The notes under the pieces are model-generated. The model was not told the DNA's origin. It worked only from the letters and a program-made list of their open reading frames with translations, and searched no databases. From NCBI RefSeq assembly GCF_011045195.1, contig NZ_CP049199.1, positions 186,001 through 250,000 on the forward strand: a stretch of DNA of 64,000 bases, read 5' to 3'. How positions within the stretch are numbered: position 1 is the stretch's first letter; each line of letters begins with the position of its first letter. Source of the DNA: Caulobacter soli. GTDB lineage: Bacteria; Pseudomonadota; Alphaproteobacteria; Caulobacterales; Caulobacteraceae. Positions 9,970 to 20,147 of the stretch are shown here, piece by piece. The position numbers and the translations under genes are program-made.

Positions 9970-11468
9970 CAAGCGTGGAATCCTCGGCGCCGAGCCCCCC
10001 GCCCGTCGCCGAACCGAGCCTTCAGGGCCGCAGTGTCAAGGGCACAGCGGTCACCATGGTGTTCCAGGGCTGCAAGATGCTCGTGCAGATCGGATCGGTC
10101 GTCGCCCTGGCGCGGCTGGTCTCGCCACACGAGTTCGGCATCTACGCCATGGCGTTGCCGATCTACGTCTTTTCGCTGCTGTTCCAGGACTCCGGCACGA
10201 CCCAGGCGATCATTCAGCGCGAGCTGACCAAGACCGACCTGAACAACATCTTCTGGTTCAACCTGGCGGTCTGCGGGGCGATCGTCCTGCTCCTCGCCCT
10301 GGCCGCGCCCTTTATCGCCCTCTTCTACAAGACGCCGGTCGTCGCCCAGCTGGTGTGGGGGTTCTGCGGCGTCACCATGCTCAACTGCCTTTCGGCTCAG
10401 CCGCTGGCCCTACTGACGCGCAGGCTGCACTTCGGCTTCCTGGCGGGGATCGATCTGGCGTCCTATGTGCTGGGCGCCGCCGCCTCGCTGGCGGTGGCCC
10501 TGATCCATCCGGGCTACTGGGCGCTGTTCGCCATGCCCCTGGTGACAGCTTTGACCAATGTCGTCGGCGCCTGGATCAAGGCGTCGTGGAGTCCCGGCCT
10601 GCCGACGCGCGACCCCAAGTTCCTCAATCTGGCGCGGTTCGGATCCGGCGTCTTCGCCTTCAACCTGCTCAACTACTTCACCCGCAACGCCGACCTGGTC
10701 CTGCTGGGCCGCTACGCGTCGGCGGCCGCCCTGGGCGCCTATGACCGGGCCAACCGCCTGATCCTGTTCCCGATCCAGCAGATCAACATCCCGCTGGGAC
10801 GCATCTTCCTGCCGGTGCTGAGCCGCCTGGCGGACAAGCCGGAAGAGTATCGCGCGTTCTATCTGAACGGCGTCGCGGCGATCCTGTTCGCCACCCAGCC
10901 GGGGATGGTCTGGCTGATCTGCGACGGCCGCGAGATCATTCCGATCCTGCTCGGCGCCGAATGGCGTGGCGCGGCGGACATCTTCGTCTGGATCGGCGCG
11001 GCGGCCCTGTGGCAACCCCTGACCTACACGGCAGGCTGGATCTTGGTCAGCCAGGGTCGTACGGGCGCCTTTTGGAGGTGGGGTCTCTTCAACGCCATCG
11101 TGTCGATCGGCGGTTTCGCCGCGGCCGTGCCGTGGGGGGCGATGGGCTTCGCGGTGGTCTACGCTATTCGTGAGAACGTGATCCGCTTGCCGGTCCTGAT
11201 CTGGCTGATGGGGCGCCGGGGGCCGGTGACCATTCTCCACTTCCTTAAAGGTTTCGCGCCGTATCCCGCCGGCTGTGTCGCAGCGGCCGCGATCATTCTG
11301 GTCCGGCGCAGCCTGATGGGATCGAGTTTGATCTCGTTGGGCGTGGATTTGGTGTTGGCCTACCTAGCCTACGGGGTCGCCATCATGCTGTTCCCGGATG
11401 GGCGGAAGTTCTGGAATTCGGCGCTTCACGCCGGCCAGGGACTGATGAGGAAATCCATCAAGGCCTAG
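9966..11468 (+). CDS. Wzx-like lipopolysaccharide/oligosaccharide flippase
   Basis: A 500-residue polytopic protein of the polysaccharide-transport (MOP) superfamily. It starts SLQGRSVKGTAVTMVFQGCK, with LVSPHEFGIYAMALPIYVF typical of WzxC/TuaB-like flippases, and has about 12-14 hydrophobic segments. It would move undecaprenyl-linked repeat units across the inner membrane for periplasmic polymerisation. It is translationally coupled to the glycosyltransferase before it. It ends the plus-strand run, and the polymerase-like gene converges on it 134 bp further on. Confidence 0.9.
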   Translation: MTSVESSAPSPPPVAEPSLQGRSVKGTAVTMVFQGCKMLVQIGSVVALARLVSPHEFGIYAMALPIYVFSLLFQDSGTTQAIIQRELTKTDLNNIFWFNLAVCGAIVLLLALAAPFIALFYKTPVVAQLVWGFCGVTMLNCLSAQPLALLTRRLHFGFLAGIDLASYVLGAAASLAVALIHPGYWALFAMPLVTALTNVVGAWIKASWSPGLPTRDPKFLNLARFGSGVFAFNLLNYFTRNADLVLLGRYASAAALGAYDRANRLILFPIQQINIPLGRIFLPVLSRLADKPEEYRAFYLNGVAAILFATQPGMVWLICDGREIIPILLGAEWRGAADIFVWIGAAALWQPLTYTAGWILVSQGRTGAFWRWGLFNAIVSIGGFAAAVPWGAMGFAVVYAIRENVIRLPVLIWLMGRRGPVTILHFLKGFAPYPAGCVAAAAIILVRRSLMGSSLISLGVDLVLAYLAYGVAIMLFPDGRKFWNSALHAGQGLMRKSIKA

Positions 11469-11602
11469 TTGCGATCAGCGTCGCGCCTCTTCCTTCGGGA
11501 CATCTCGTCCATGAAACTTGCTTGATGGCGGGTCAGTACGCGCCGTTGGGTAGATCTTAGGGGCGGGGCCTGGCTTCACACCCTGAGCAGAGTCTCGGGG
11601 CG

Positions 11603-12847
11603 CTAAGTGATAGCGCTCCGAGGCGGAAGCGTGATGCGATCTTCCTCGCCTCCACCATTGCGGGCGAGGTGCGTGAAGTGGGAGTGCAGCAACACGGCAA
11701 GGCTCACGATCGCCAATTTATCGACTGATAGAAGAGCGCCGTTGAAATTCGCACACACGAAAAGGTAGGCAAGCATCGAAACGGTGCGTGCGGAGATTCC
11801 GAGTGTGACTATGACTAGTAACCCTACGAATCCGTAGAGAAAAGAAGCTGTTATAAGTGCGTTGTCGATGGATTTGATCGGAAATCCTATGAATTTCATA
11901 GAAATATCCGATACATTATAAAGCAATTCTGAATTTGCAGATCCAAATGGGTAGGCGAAAATGTACTCCAGGAGTACCTGGAGCGGGTAGAAAATACGAA
12001 CGTTAGCGGAGAAGTCGTTTCCGCTCATGATCGTTCCGACACGGTCGAATAGCCTTACGCCCTCGAATTTCCCGAGCGAAGCCAAGGTGATCAGCGCCAG
12101 TATGGCCGTGATTCCAATTGCGACCGGGATATGCGTTCGCGTCGACATCCATCGTTTAAAGCTTTTGGAGTTCGAGAGGTGAACGAGCAAGGTTATTGTG
12201 ATGGCAACTACGAAAGCCATACTCTGAGAGAGGAGGCCAATTGCAATATTTCCGAATATAAGAATATTCGATATTTTCCTAAACTTCCCGCTTTCCGAAT
12301 TTCCAAGCAAGACGAAGATAAGTGAGGTGGAGTAGAAGCCCAGATACGAAGGTTCTCCAAAAGTTCCCATTGGGCGAATTCTGGCATATATCATATCCAG
12401 TAGTGTCGGGAGGGTGTTTTCATTCTGAATAAAGAATGACTTTGGAATCCCGATATACACTTTTTGAAGTACGACGCTCTGGATGGCCGTGAGCACGAGC
12501 ATGCCGCCGGTTATAATGGCTATCGTGGTTATTATGCCTCGGCTGGGGGCTTTGATGCCTAGGTCAGATCCCAGCATGATCAGGCACAGCAGGGCAAAAA
12601 TCACACCCTGGCGGGTCACCAACAGCAGGTCATGCACCGGATCATTGGTCGCCGACGTCAGTACGCTGAAGTACATGGCCACGAAAATCAGCAGCACGAA
12701 GGCCGCCATGGGGCGCCTCAAAGCGACGGCGATGTTCCGGCGCGCGGCATAGATGGTCATCAACGAGAGCAGCGTGCCGCAAGACACCCAGTAGGACAGT
12801 CCGGTTTGGACCAGGGGCGAGAGGGCGAGGGCGAGCAGGAGAATCAT
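11603..12847 (-). CDS. O-antigen polymerase/ligase-like membrane protein (Wzy candidate)
   Basis: A 414-residue protein with ten or more hydrophobic segments. The extracytoplasmic region contains RIRPMGTFGEPSYLGFYS, a pattern seen in Wzy/O-antigen ligase proteins, and a GSANSELLYN segment later. The ATG at 12847 overlaps the stop of the upstream glycosyltransferase (ATGA) and fixes the start. Longer readings would run through that gene's antisense frame. The stretch at about 11700-12500 is markedly AT-rich with relaxed codon use, unlike neighbouring genes, as is common for horizontally exchanged polymerases. It probably polymerises the repeat units flipped by the adjacent Wzx-like protein. 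Confidence 0.8.
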   Translation of the reverse strand: MILLLALALSPLVQTGLSYWVSCGTLLSLMTIYAARRNIAVALRRPMAAFVLLIFVAMYFSVLTSATNDPVHDLLLVTRQGVIFALLCLIMLGSDLGIKAPSRGIITTIAIITGGMLVLTAIQSVVLQKVYIGIPKSFFIQNENTLPTLLDMIYARIRPMGTFGEPSYLGFYSTSLIFVLLGNSESGKFRKISNILIFGNIAIGLLSQSMAFVVAITITLLVHLSNSKSFKRWMSTRTHIPVAIGITAILALITLASLGKFEGVRLFDRVGTIMSGNDFSANVRIFYPLQVLLEYIFAYPFGSANSELLYNVSDISMKFIGFPIKSIDNALITASFLYGFVGLLVIVTLGISARTVSMLAYLFVCANFNGALLSVDKLAIVSLAVLLHSHFTHLARNGGGEEDRITLPPRSAIT

Positions 12848-14055
12848 GGGGTCGAGTCCGCCTTCGGCGCGTGATCCTTGCCGACCAGCGCGATGATATT
12901 CTTCGTCGCCATCGTGAGGCCGTAGCGCTCGACATAGAGGGTTCGCGCCGCTTCGGACATCCTGAGTCGGTCTTCGGGCGAGGATCGCATCCACGCCGAC
13001 AGTTGGTCGGTGACGCCGGGAAGGTCGTCGCTGCACACCAGGCCCGCGCCGGCTTGGTCGACGGTCTCCCAGATGTTGACCTTGTCGGTGATCAGCACGG
13101 GCAAGCCGCAGGCCATCGCCTCGGCGACGACGATCCCGAAGTTCTCCTGGTGGGACGGCAGGGCGAAGGCCTCGGCGGCGTAATAGGCGCCCCATTTGGC
13201 GTCGTCGAACAGCGGGCCCGGCCAATGGATCCGGTCGGCGACGCCCAGGTCGGCGGCCATCTTCTGCAACTGAGCCTGCCAACCTTCCTGGTCAGGACCC
13301 ACAACAACGAGATCGAGCGTCGGGTCCTTGGCGGCCGTGGCGGCGTAGGCTTGCACGAGCAGGTCGCAGCCCTTCTTGGGATGGATGCGGCCCAGGAACA
13401 GGATGAACCGACGGCCGGCCACGGCGGGAACGTGCCGATGGAAAGCGTCGACGAGCGCGGGGGTGCGTGGAGGCGGGGCGACCGCGCCGAGCGGCGCGAT
13501 ATCCGATCTATAGGCGTGGCCCCAGAAGGCGCCGCGCGCCTGGCGTTTTTCTTCCTCGCAGGTGAACAGCGTCGCCCTGGCGCCGGCCAGCAACCGGCCT
13601 TCGCCGATGGTCCAGAAGCCCTGCTTCAGCAGATGCTTACGCGGGTAGGCCTTCCGGAACCAGGGATCCATCATCCCGTGGGGAAACACGTAGTAGGGAA
13701 CGTCGCGGCGCGGCAGAACCTGGGACGCGGCGAAGGGCGCGTAGTTCCAGAGCCCATGGACGATCGCCAGGTCGAAGCGGTCGAGATTGGCTTCCAGCCA
13801 GGGCTTGAACTTGGGGCTATAGCGGTAGTGGTTCAGGAAGCGATCGACCGGGCCGCGGCCTGGCCGGTCATCGCCGAGGGCGTGAACCGTGATCGGCGGC
13901 TCCGAGCGCGAAAGGGTTTCGGGCAGGTCCAGGCAGACGATTTCGTCGCCGCTGGTCAGTCCGTCGCGTACGCAGGTCTCGGCCAGGCGCAGCACCGCAT
14001 CCGCAACGCCGCCGTTGCGTTCGTCGACCGACGCGGTGATGTGCAGGATTTTCAT
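12844..14055 (-). CDS. Family 4 glycosyltransferase
   Basis: A 403-residue GT-B transferase. It begins MKILHITASVDERNGGVADA. The donor half includes FILFLGRIHPKKGCDLLVQA and the E-x7-E type site in LPSHQENFGIVVAEAMACG. Retaining enzymes of this family transfer a sugar from a nucleotide donor to the growing lipid-linked oligosaccharide in the cytoplasm. It is translationally coupled to the polymerase-like gene. The base composition is high-GC, in contrast to the next gene. The sugar specificity cannot be read. Neighbouring gmd/fcl make a fucosyl- or mannosyltransferase possible. Confidence 0.9.
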   Translation of the reverse strand: MKILHITASVDERNGGVADAVLRLAETCVRDGLTSGDEIVCLDLPETLSRSEPPITVHALGDDRPGRGPVDRFLNHYRYSPKFKPWLEANLDRFDLAIVHGLWNYAPFAASQVLPRRDVPYYVFPHGMMDPWFRKAYPRKHLLKQGFWTIGEGRLLAGARATLFTCEEEKRQARGAFWGHAYRSDIAPLGAVAPPPRTPALVDAFHRHVPAVAGRRFILFLGRIHPKKGCDLLVQAYAATAAKDPTLDLVVVGPDQEGWQAQLQKMAADLGVADRIHWPGPLFDDAKWGAYYAAEAFALPSHQENFGIVVAEAMACGLPVLITDKVNIWETVDQAGAGLVCSDDLPGVTDQLSAWMRSSPEDRLRMSEAARTLYVERYGLTMATKNIIALVGKDHAPKADSTP

Positions 14056-14297
14056 GTTCGGACTTGGGCTTCCGTCAGGCTTCTCGCGCCCCGCCTTGGC
14101 GAGCCCACGATCAGAGTCGAGGCAAGATAGGCGCCAGGCATCAATATTGTGTTGGTGCGAACAGGGTTGAATGTCGCTCGCCGTTCGCGGCGCTTATGAG
14201 CGCGTCCAAGGGGCGGGTTCGGGTTGGGGCGCCGGATGCAACGGCATCCAAGCGATCGAACCGTACAAGTGTCGACGCTACAGCTGCTGAGCGCATT

Positions 14298-15164
14298 CTA
14301 GTTCCGACCCTGAAGGGGTTCCTTTGCCCGCTGAAGTCCCGAAGCTATCATCTTGATATAGCGGAAAGCAAAGTTCACGGGCCATATCGGGCCGCCATGA
14401 TCTTTGCAAAATTCGAACCATTCCCGGAAGGGAACTCCCTTTGGGCTGATCAGTATGTAGCGCCAATTTTTCATTGTAAGGACGCTGATAGAGTCCATAT
14501 ATGATAGATTGAACTCTTGATATCCAACGGGATCTTTTGTTTGAATTATGTTGTAACCGGCTCGGCGGGCTCTTAGGCCATAATCTATATCGCCAAATGC
14601 ATGTCGATACTTGTCTGAATTTATGCCGATATGAGTAACGGCGGATGATGGAATGAGAACGCAGTTGCCGTTGACGGTGTCGGCGACATCCTTCGAATTT
14701 CCGAGTAGTTCAAAGGAGAGTTGAGACAACCCTCCCCGCTTTCGGTAGCCGCCATAGGTTACCTCGCCAGTTTTCGGGTGAACGACTTTTCCGACGATAA
14801 TAACATTTTGGCCGTATTGCTCCGTCGCATGCGTGTATTCGTCTACTGCGGTGCGAATAAAATTCGGAGCCAGCTCCAGATCGTCGTTTAGCCAAAGGTA
14901 GAAATCGACACTTGGATCCAAGGCTTCCTGCCAGGCACGCCTCATGCCGCCGTTCCAGTACAGATCGCCGCTGCCGACGACAACATTCACTTCTGGATAC
15001 TGGTCCTGGACGGCTTCGCGGGTGCCATCTCGGCTGCCGTCATCGACAAGGGTCACCTTGACGTCGAAGCCGTGAGCGCTTTCGCGGATGCCCCTCATCG
15101 CACTCAAGGTGTGCGCTTTCCGATTGAAGCAGGTCAGGATGACCGCAATTTTCAAAGGAGCCAT
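14298..15164 (-). CDS. Family 2 glycosyltransferase (rhamnosyltransferase-like)
   Basis: A GT-A enzyme of about 288 residues. It starts MAPLKIAVILTCFNRKAHTL, with the acidic motif FYLWLNDDLELA and a late HAFGDIDYGLRARRAG segment that matches the E/D-D-x-D region of the family. The stretch GSGDLYWNGGMRRAW is typical of rhamnosyltransferase-type GT2 proteins. The ATG at 15164 is preferred, and a GTG nine bases upstream is possible. The 3' two thirds (about 14300-14900) are distinctly AT-rich, as in the polymerase gene, suggesting acquisition with a glycan module. Confidence 0.85.
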   Translation of the reverse strand: MAPLKIAVILTCFNRKAHTLSAMRGIRESAHGFDVKVTLVDDGSRDGTREAVQDQYPEVNVVVGSGDLYWNGGMRRAWQEALDPSVDFYLWLNDDLELAPNFIRTAVDEYTHATEQYGQNVIIVGKVVHPKTGEVTYGGYRKRGGLSQLSFELLGNSKDVADTVNGNCVLIPSSAVTHIGINSDKYRHAFGDIDYGLRARRAGYNIIQTKDPVGYQEFNLSYMDSISVLTMKNWRYILISPKGVPFREWFEFCKDHGGPIWPVNFAFRYIKMIASGLQRAKEPLQGRN

Positions 15165-15362
15165 GGCGATCACCGTTGATTGAGAGCGGGCTTATCGCGC
15201 GCTGATATTCACGTCCAAAATAACTCTGCGGTATAAGCGGCTAGGCCGCGCCCGCCATGATGTTCGCCCCGAACATCGCGTTGATCTTGTCGGTCGAGAT
15301 AGGGGCGAAATAGTAGACTTTGCCAGGGCCTGCCGACATCAATCCCAACCTCAAAACAACCC

Positions 15363-15395
15363 CGCGGTCCTGGGCTCCGAGAGCCCAGGACCGCG
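15363..15395 (-). terminator. Rho-independent terminator after fcl
   Basis: A perfect 15 bp stem (cgcggtcctgggctc and its complement) with a 3 nt loop lies 26 bp downstream of the fcl stop. Read on the minus strand it is followed by GTTGTTTT. It most likely ends the gmd-fcl transcript and insulates it from the AT-rich glycosyltransferase gene beyond. Confidence 0.85.
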
Positions 15396-15420
15396 CGCTA
15401 TGGCGAGCCCGCGAGGTCCC

Positions 15421-16392
15421 TTAGCCGGCGGCTACGGTCTGGCCGGCTTCGTGGTGCTTCAGGAACCAGCCGTAGGCTTCCGCCACGCCGTCGCGAAGTT
15501 CGATGGAAGGCCGCCAGCCCATGCCCCGCAGCTTTTCGGCGCTCATCAGCTTGCGCGGCGTGCCGTCGGGCTTGGAGGTGTCGGTGACGATCTCGCCGTT
15601 GAAGCCGACGACCTCGCAGACCAGCTGGGCCAGTTCGAGGATCGTCACGTCTTCGCCCGAGCCGACATTGACGTGCTCGAAGTCCGAATAGGTCTTCATC
15701 AGAAACACGCAGGCGTCGGCGCAGTCGTCGGCGTTGAGGAACTCGCGGCGCGGCGTGCCCGTACCCCAGATCGTGATGCTGTCGGCGCCGGCCAGCTTGG
15801 CTTCATGGGCCTTGCGGATCAGGGCGGGCATCACGTGGCTGGAATTGAGGTCGAAGTTGTCGCCCTGGCCGTAGAGATTGGTCGGCATGGCGCTGATGAA
15901 GTCGGCGCCGTGCTGCTTGCGATAGGCCTGGGCCAGCTTGATGCCGGCGATCTTGGCGATCGCGTACCACTCGTTGGTCGGTTCCAGCGCCCCGGTCAGC
16001 AGGCTGTCCTCGCGGATCGGCTGCTCGGCGAACTTGGGATAGATGCAGGACGAGCCGAGGAACACCAGCTTGGACACGCCCTGGGTATGGGCGGCCTCGA
16101 TGATGTTGGCCTCGATCATCAGGTTGTCGTAGAGGAAGTCGGCCGGAAAGGTGTCGTTGGCCAGGATGCCGCCGACCTTGGCCGCCGCCAGGAAGATGGC
16201 GTCGGGCTTTTCCTTGGCCATCCAGGCCTGGACCTGGTCCTGGCGCTTGAGGTCGACGACATCACGCCCGGCGGTGATCACCTCGCAGCCTTCGGAGGCC
16301 AGCCGGCGGACGATGGCCGAACCGACCATCCCCCGGTGGCCGGCCACCCAGACGCGCTTGCCCTCGAGGGGAAAGATCACGTCATTCGGCAT
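15421..16392 (-). CDS. fcl: GDP-L-fucose synthase
   Basis: A 323-residue extended SDR. It has the nucleotide-binding motif [10 protein letters not shown] (residues 18-27), the serine region [15 protein letters not shown] and the catalytic YxxxK in [11 protein letters not shown]. It performs the epimerase/reductase steps that convert GDP-4-keto-6-deoxymannose to GDP-L-fucose with NADPH. The start overlaps the end of gmd by 11 bp, so the two are a coupled operon supplying GDP-fucose. A strong terminator follows. Confidence 0.96.
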   Translation of the reverse strand: MPNDVIFPLEGKRVWVAGHRGMVGSAIVRRLASEGCEVITAGRDVVDLKRQDQVQAWMAKEKPDAIFLAAAKVGGILANDTFPADFLYDNLMIEANIIEAAHTQGVSKLVFLGSSCIYPKFAEQPIREDSLLTGALEPTNEWYAIAKIAGIKLAQAYRKQHGADFISAMPTNLYGQGDNFDLNSSHVMPALIRKAHEAKLAGADSITIWGTGTPRREFLNADDCADACVFLMKTYSDFEHVNVGSGEDVTILELAQLVCEVVGFNGEIVTDTSKPDGTPRKLMSAEKLRGMGWRPSIELRDGVAEAYGWFLKHHEAGQTVAAG

Positions 16393-17458
16393 TGCGGCGT
16401 TGCTCCCTGGCGACGGCGATCATGTCGGCCGCCACCATCTCGGCGCACAGCTGTTCCCACTTGGTGTCGTGGACCCAGCCCAGCTTTTCCTTGGCCTTGG
16501 TGGGGTCGCCGATCAGCAGCTCCACCTCGGTGGGGCGGAAGTAGCGGGGATCGACCTCGACCAGAACCTTGCCGGTTTCCGCGCAGGTTCCCTTTTCCTC
16601 GACGCCCTTGCCCGACCAGGTGAGGGTCACGCCGGTCTCCGAGAAGGCCTTGGTGACGAAGTCGCGCACGATCGTCGTCTCGCCGGTGGCCAGAACGTAG
16701 TCGTCGGCCTCTTCCTGCTGCAGCATCAGCCACATGCCGCGGACATATTCGCGGGCATGGCCCCAGTCGCGCTTGGCGTCGAGGTTGCCCAGATAGAGCT
16801 TGTCCTGGAAGCCTTGCTTGATGGCCGCGACGGCGCGGGTGATCTTGCGGGTGACGAAGGTCTCGCCGCGCAGCGGGCTCTCGTGGTTGAACAGGATGCC
16901 GTTGCTGGCGTGGATGCCATAGGCTTCGCGATAGTTGACCACGATCCAGTAGCTGTAGAGCTTGGCGGCCGCATAGGGGCTGCGCGGATAGAACGGGGTC
17001 TTCTCGCTCTGGGGCACTTCCTGCACCAGGCCGTACAGTTCCGAGGTCGAGGCCTGGTAGAACTTGGTCTTCTTTTCCAGGCCCAGGATGCGGATGGCTT
17101 CCAGCAGGCGCAGCGTGCCGGTGCCGTCGGCGTTGCTGGTGTATTCCGGAGTCTCGAAGCTGACCGCCACGTGGCTCTGGGCCGCCAGGTTGTAGATCTC
17201 GTCCGGCTGGGTCTGCTGCACGATCCGGATCAGGTTCGTGCTGTCGGTCAGATCGCCGTAATGAAGGATGAACCGTTGATCCTTCTCGTGCGGATCTTGG
17301 TAAAGATTCTCGATCCGGCCGGTATTGAACGACGACGAGCGGCGCTTCACGCCGTGCACCGTATAACCCTTCGAAAGCAAAAGTTCCGAAAGATAGGCCC
17401 CGTCCTGGCCCGTCACGCCGGTAATAAGCGCCACCTTGCCGTTGCTGGCTACACTCAT
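16382..17458 (-). CDS. gmd: GDP-mannose 4,6-dehydratase
   Basis: A 358-residue extended SDR that makes GDP-4-keto-6-deoxy-D-mannose from GDP-mannose. The NADP-binding motif [10 protein letters not shown], the active-site segment [10 protein letters not shown] and the YxxxK in [13 protein letters not shown] are all present. The characteristic late stretch [17 protein letters not shown] confirms the family. The ATG at 17458 (MSVASNGK) is chosen over a 15-codon upstream extension because homology begins here. It is first in the gmd-fcl operon. The phosphomannomutase at 56.1 kb could feed its pathway. Confidence 0.96.
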   Translation of the reverse strand: MSVASNGKVALITGVTGQDGAYLSELLLSKGYTVHGVKRRSSSFNTGRIENLYQDPHEKDQRFILHYGDLTDSTNLIRIVQQTQPDEIYNLAAQSHVAVSFETPEYTSNADGTGTLRLLEAIRILGLEKKTKFYQASTSELYGLVQEVPQSEKTPFYPRSPYAAAKLYSYWIVVNYREAYGIHASNGILFNHESPLRGETFVTRKITRAVAAIKQGFQDKLYLGNLDAKRDWGHAREYVRGMWLMLQQEEADDYVLATGETTIVRDFVTKAFSETGVTLTWSGKGVEEKGTCAETGKVLVEVDPRYFRPTEVELLIGDPTKAKEKLGWVHDTKWEQLCAEMVAADMIAVAREQRRNAE

Positions 17459-18093
17459 AAAATCCCCCGTACTGTCCAATGGACCGGGCGGTCCCACACA
17501 CAAGCCTGCTCAATAGCCGAGTGGTTCATTGAAGGCGAGCGAATGTTGCGGCGCACACATGCATTGCTCGTCTAGGGCGACGGGCGCGCCGTTTTCGCTT
17601 GTTTTCCGGGGGCGGCGCGATGCGATCGCCTGGATGAAAGGCGCCCGCGAAAAGATTCGCGCGCCATATTATGGAAGGCTTGGCGTCCGTGGATGTGCGT
17701 CCAAGCTTCAATCAAGCGGCTGTATCTATTGCATTTTCATGACTATCGGGCGCGCGGTCCCGCTCAAGGTCGTGTTGGCGCGGCGATTTTCGCGGGCGCG
17801 TCCCCGGCTCGGATAACGCTGGGGAAGCCTGAGGCTGGAAAATCGCGCCCCACAAGAGCCGTGCATGATTTCTGTGCAGCGTCTTTATTCTGTAATGACT
17901 TTGCAGCCTTCGCAGAAGTGTCCCGAGACGCTTTCGCGCGAAGCGGGGCTTGGCGCCCATCGAATTTCACGAGGCTAGCCGAGAAGGCGCCGCCGAAGCG
18001 GCCCACGAGACTTAGGCGTCGGGCGCTCCAGGCGCGGACCTGCCCAAGAATTCTTCTTTGGGGTGCTGGAGCAGGTCTGAGAGCGCGAGCCGT
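17459..18093. other. Gap of 635 bp between gmd and lysK
   Basis: No open frame here has convincing codon composition or a recognisable product. The right part (about 17780-18060) is GC-rich without clear repeats. The left end should contain the gmd promoter. Neither a tRNA cloverleaf nor a riboswitch signature was seen. Confidence 0.4.
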
Positions 18094-19749
18094 CTAGCCC
18101 AACTTTTCCTCGATCAGGGCCGTTGTCCTGTCCAGTCCGAAGATCGCCGCGAAGGAGCCGAAGCGGGGGCCTTGGCTCTGGCCGAGCAGAACTTCGTACA
18201 GCGCCTGGAACCAGGCGCGCAGCGGTTCAAACTCATGGTCCTTGCCGACCGCGAACACCTCGTTCTGGATCAGCTCGGCGTCCTGGCAGTCGCTGGGCAG
18301 GGCCTTCAGGCGGCCCAGCAGGTCGACGATCGCCGCGCGTTCCTTGTCGTCGGGCGCGCGGAACGCCTTCGTGGGCTTCACGAAGTCGTCGTAGTAGTTG
18401 ATCGCGTAGCCGGCCAGGCGGTCCAGCAGCGGCTGGCTCTCGGGCGTCGCGCCCGGGATGTAGCGCGACAGGAAGCCCCAGAGGATTTCCTTGTCCGAGG
18501 CGTTGGCGGCCGAGACCAGATTCAGCATCAGGCTGAACGACACCGGCGAGCCGTACTGCGGCGGGCGGCCCGAATGGACGTGCCACACCGGGTTGTCCAG
18601 CTGCTTGGCCGCTTCCTGCCTGGGATAGGCGTCCAGCTGCTGCAGGTACTCGTCCGTCGCCTTGGGGATGACGTCGAAATACAGCTTCTTGGCCGACTTG
18701 GGGCTCTGGAACATGTAGTAGGACAGGCTTTCGGGCGCGCCGTAACGCAGCCAGTCCTCCATCGACAGGCCGTTGCCCTTGGACTTGGAGATCTTCTGCG
18801 AGTTCTCGTCCAGGAAGAGCTCGTAGTTGAAGCCCTCGGGCGGCACGCCGCCCAGCGCCTTGCAGATCTGGGCGCTGGCCTTGACCGAGTCGATCAGGTC
18901 CTTGCCGCTCATCTCGTAGTCGACGCCCAGGGCCGTCCAGCGCATGGCCCAGTCGGGCTTCCACTGCATCTTCACATGGCCGCCGGTGACCGGGACCTCG
19001 ACCTTGGAGCCATCCTCGTCCTGGAAGACGATCGTGCCTTTCTCGACGTTGCGTTCGAGGGTCGGGACCTGCAGCACCTTGCCGCTCAAAGGGCTGATCG
19101 GCAGGAACGGCGAATACGAAGCGCGGCGCTCCTCGCCCAGGGTCGGCAGCATGACCTTCTGGATGGCGTCGAAGCGGGCCAGGGCCGTCAGCAGGGTCTC
19201 GTCGAACAGCCCGCCCTTGTAGCATTGCGTCGACGAGACGAACTCGTACTCGAAGCCGAAGCCGTCCAGGAACGCGCGCAGGCGGGCGTTGTTGTGGGCG
19301 CCGAAGCTGTCATGCGTGCCGAACGGGTCGCGGACCACGGTCAGCGGCTTGCCCAGGTCCTCGATCAGCGGCTGCTTGTTCTCGATGTTGTCGGGAACCT
19401 TGCGCAGGCCGTCCATGTCGTCGCTGAAGGCGATCAGGCGCGTGGGGATGGCGTCGTCGACCAGGGCGCGGAAGGCGTTGCGCACCATGGTCGTGCGCGC
19501 CACCTCGCCGAAGGTGCCCAGGTGCGGCAGGCCCGACGGGCCGTAACCCGTCTCCAGGATCACCGGTTTGGCCAGCGCCGGAAAGGTCTTCACGGCCTCG
19601 TCGGCCTTGCCGCTGTTGATCAGGGTCGAGGCGAGGTCGCGTTCGGCGTCGGACAGACGCAGGCGCAGGATGCGGGCGAGCAGGGCGCGCGCCTGCTCGA
19701 ACGGCCAGGAACGAGCGTCGCGGGCGAGGGGGGAGAGGCCTTCAAACAT
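18094..19749 (-). CDS. lysK: Lysyl-tRNA synthetase, class I
   Basis: A 551-residue class I enzyme that charges tRNA-Lys. The HIGH-like signature appears as [10 protein letters not shown] (residues 71-80) and the KMSKS loop as KISKSKGNG (about 320). The C-terminal helical anticodon-binding domain follows. Alphaproteobacteria commonly carry this archaeal-type class I LysRS in place of class II LysS, so it is ordinary for the group. It is transcribed alone, with the DUF1330 gene 77 bp upstream on the same strand. Confidence 0.96.
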   Translation of the reverse strand: MFEGLSPLARDARSWPFEQARALLARILRLRLSDAERDLASTLINSGKADEAVKTFPALAKPVILETGYGPSGLPHLGTFGEVARTTMVRNAFRALVDDAIPTRLIAFSDDMDGLRKVPDNIENKQPLIEDLGKPLTVVRDPFGTHDSFGAHNNARLRAFLDGFGFEYEFVSSTQCYKGGLFDETLLTALARFDAIQKVMLPTLGEERRASYSPFLPISPLSGKVLQVPTLERNVEKGTIVFQDEDGSKVEVPVTGGHVKMQWKPDWAMRWTALGVDYEMSGKDLIDSVKASAQICKALGGVPPEGFNYELFLDENSQKISKSKGNGLSMEDWLRYGAPESLSYYMFQSPKSAKKLYFDVIPKATDEYLQQLDAYPRQEAAKQLDNPVWHVHSGRPPQYGSPVSFSLMLNLVSAANASDKEILWGFLSRYIPGATPESQPLLDRLAGYAINYYDDFVKPTKAFRAPDDKERAAIVDLLGRLKALPSDCQDAELIQNEVFAVGKDHEFEPLRAWFQALYEVLLGQSQGPRFGSFAAIFGLDRTTALIEEKLG

Positions 19750-19826
19750 GCGCCGGGGTATAGGCGGTGTGGGCGGTGGTGGCTAGGTTTTGGGTGAGGG
19801 GGCCGGCTTTTGGTCCAGGGCAGCCT

Positions 19827-20117
19827 TCACGCGCAGCCGTCGACGAGGATCAGCTTGCTGTCGGTGGTCGCGTGGCGGAGGGAGAACAGCGCCTGGGCGT
19901 CCGGGTCGTCCAGAAACGCCTTGGCGTGCTGGGGCGAGGGAAATTCCAGGATCACCATCCGCTCGGGCGCCCAGTCGCCTTCCATCACGGTCGGCTTCGC
20001 GCCTTGGACGATGTACTTTCCACCGTGCTTTTCGATGAAGGCCGGGATCGCGGAGACGTACGGCATGAAGCCGCGAAGGTCGCGGACGGAGAAGTCGAGC
20101 ACGAGGTAGGCGGTCAT
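19827..20117 (-). CDS. DUF1330 family protein
   Basis: A 96-residue soluble protein matching the DUF1330 ferredoxin-like fold. It has a short first strand (MTAYLVLDFSVRD), a central HGGKYIVQGAKPTVMEGDW segment, then RMVILEFPSPQHAKAFLDDP. Members form small dimeric alpha-beta barrels and their reaction is not established. It lies just upstream of lysK on the same strand. Confidence 0.9.
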   Translation of the reverse strand: MTAYLVLDFSVRDLRGFMPYVSAIPAFIEKHGGKYIVQGAKPTVMEGDWAPERMVILEFPSPQHAKAFLDDPDAQALFSLRHATTDSKLILVDGCA

Positions 20118-20147
20118 CGGTTCTCCGGGCGCTAGGTGTGGCGCGGG

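Noticed and set aside
11603-13282. 559-codon version of the polymerase gene
   Set aside because: The extra N-terminal part is the out-of-frame reading of the upstream glycosyltransferase. The membrane protein starts at 12847.
18094-19749. Class I LysRS as a sign of archaeal gene transfer
   Set aside because: Class I lysyl-tRNA synthetase is standard in most alphaproteobacteria, so it is not unusual here.
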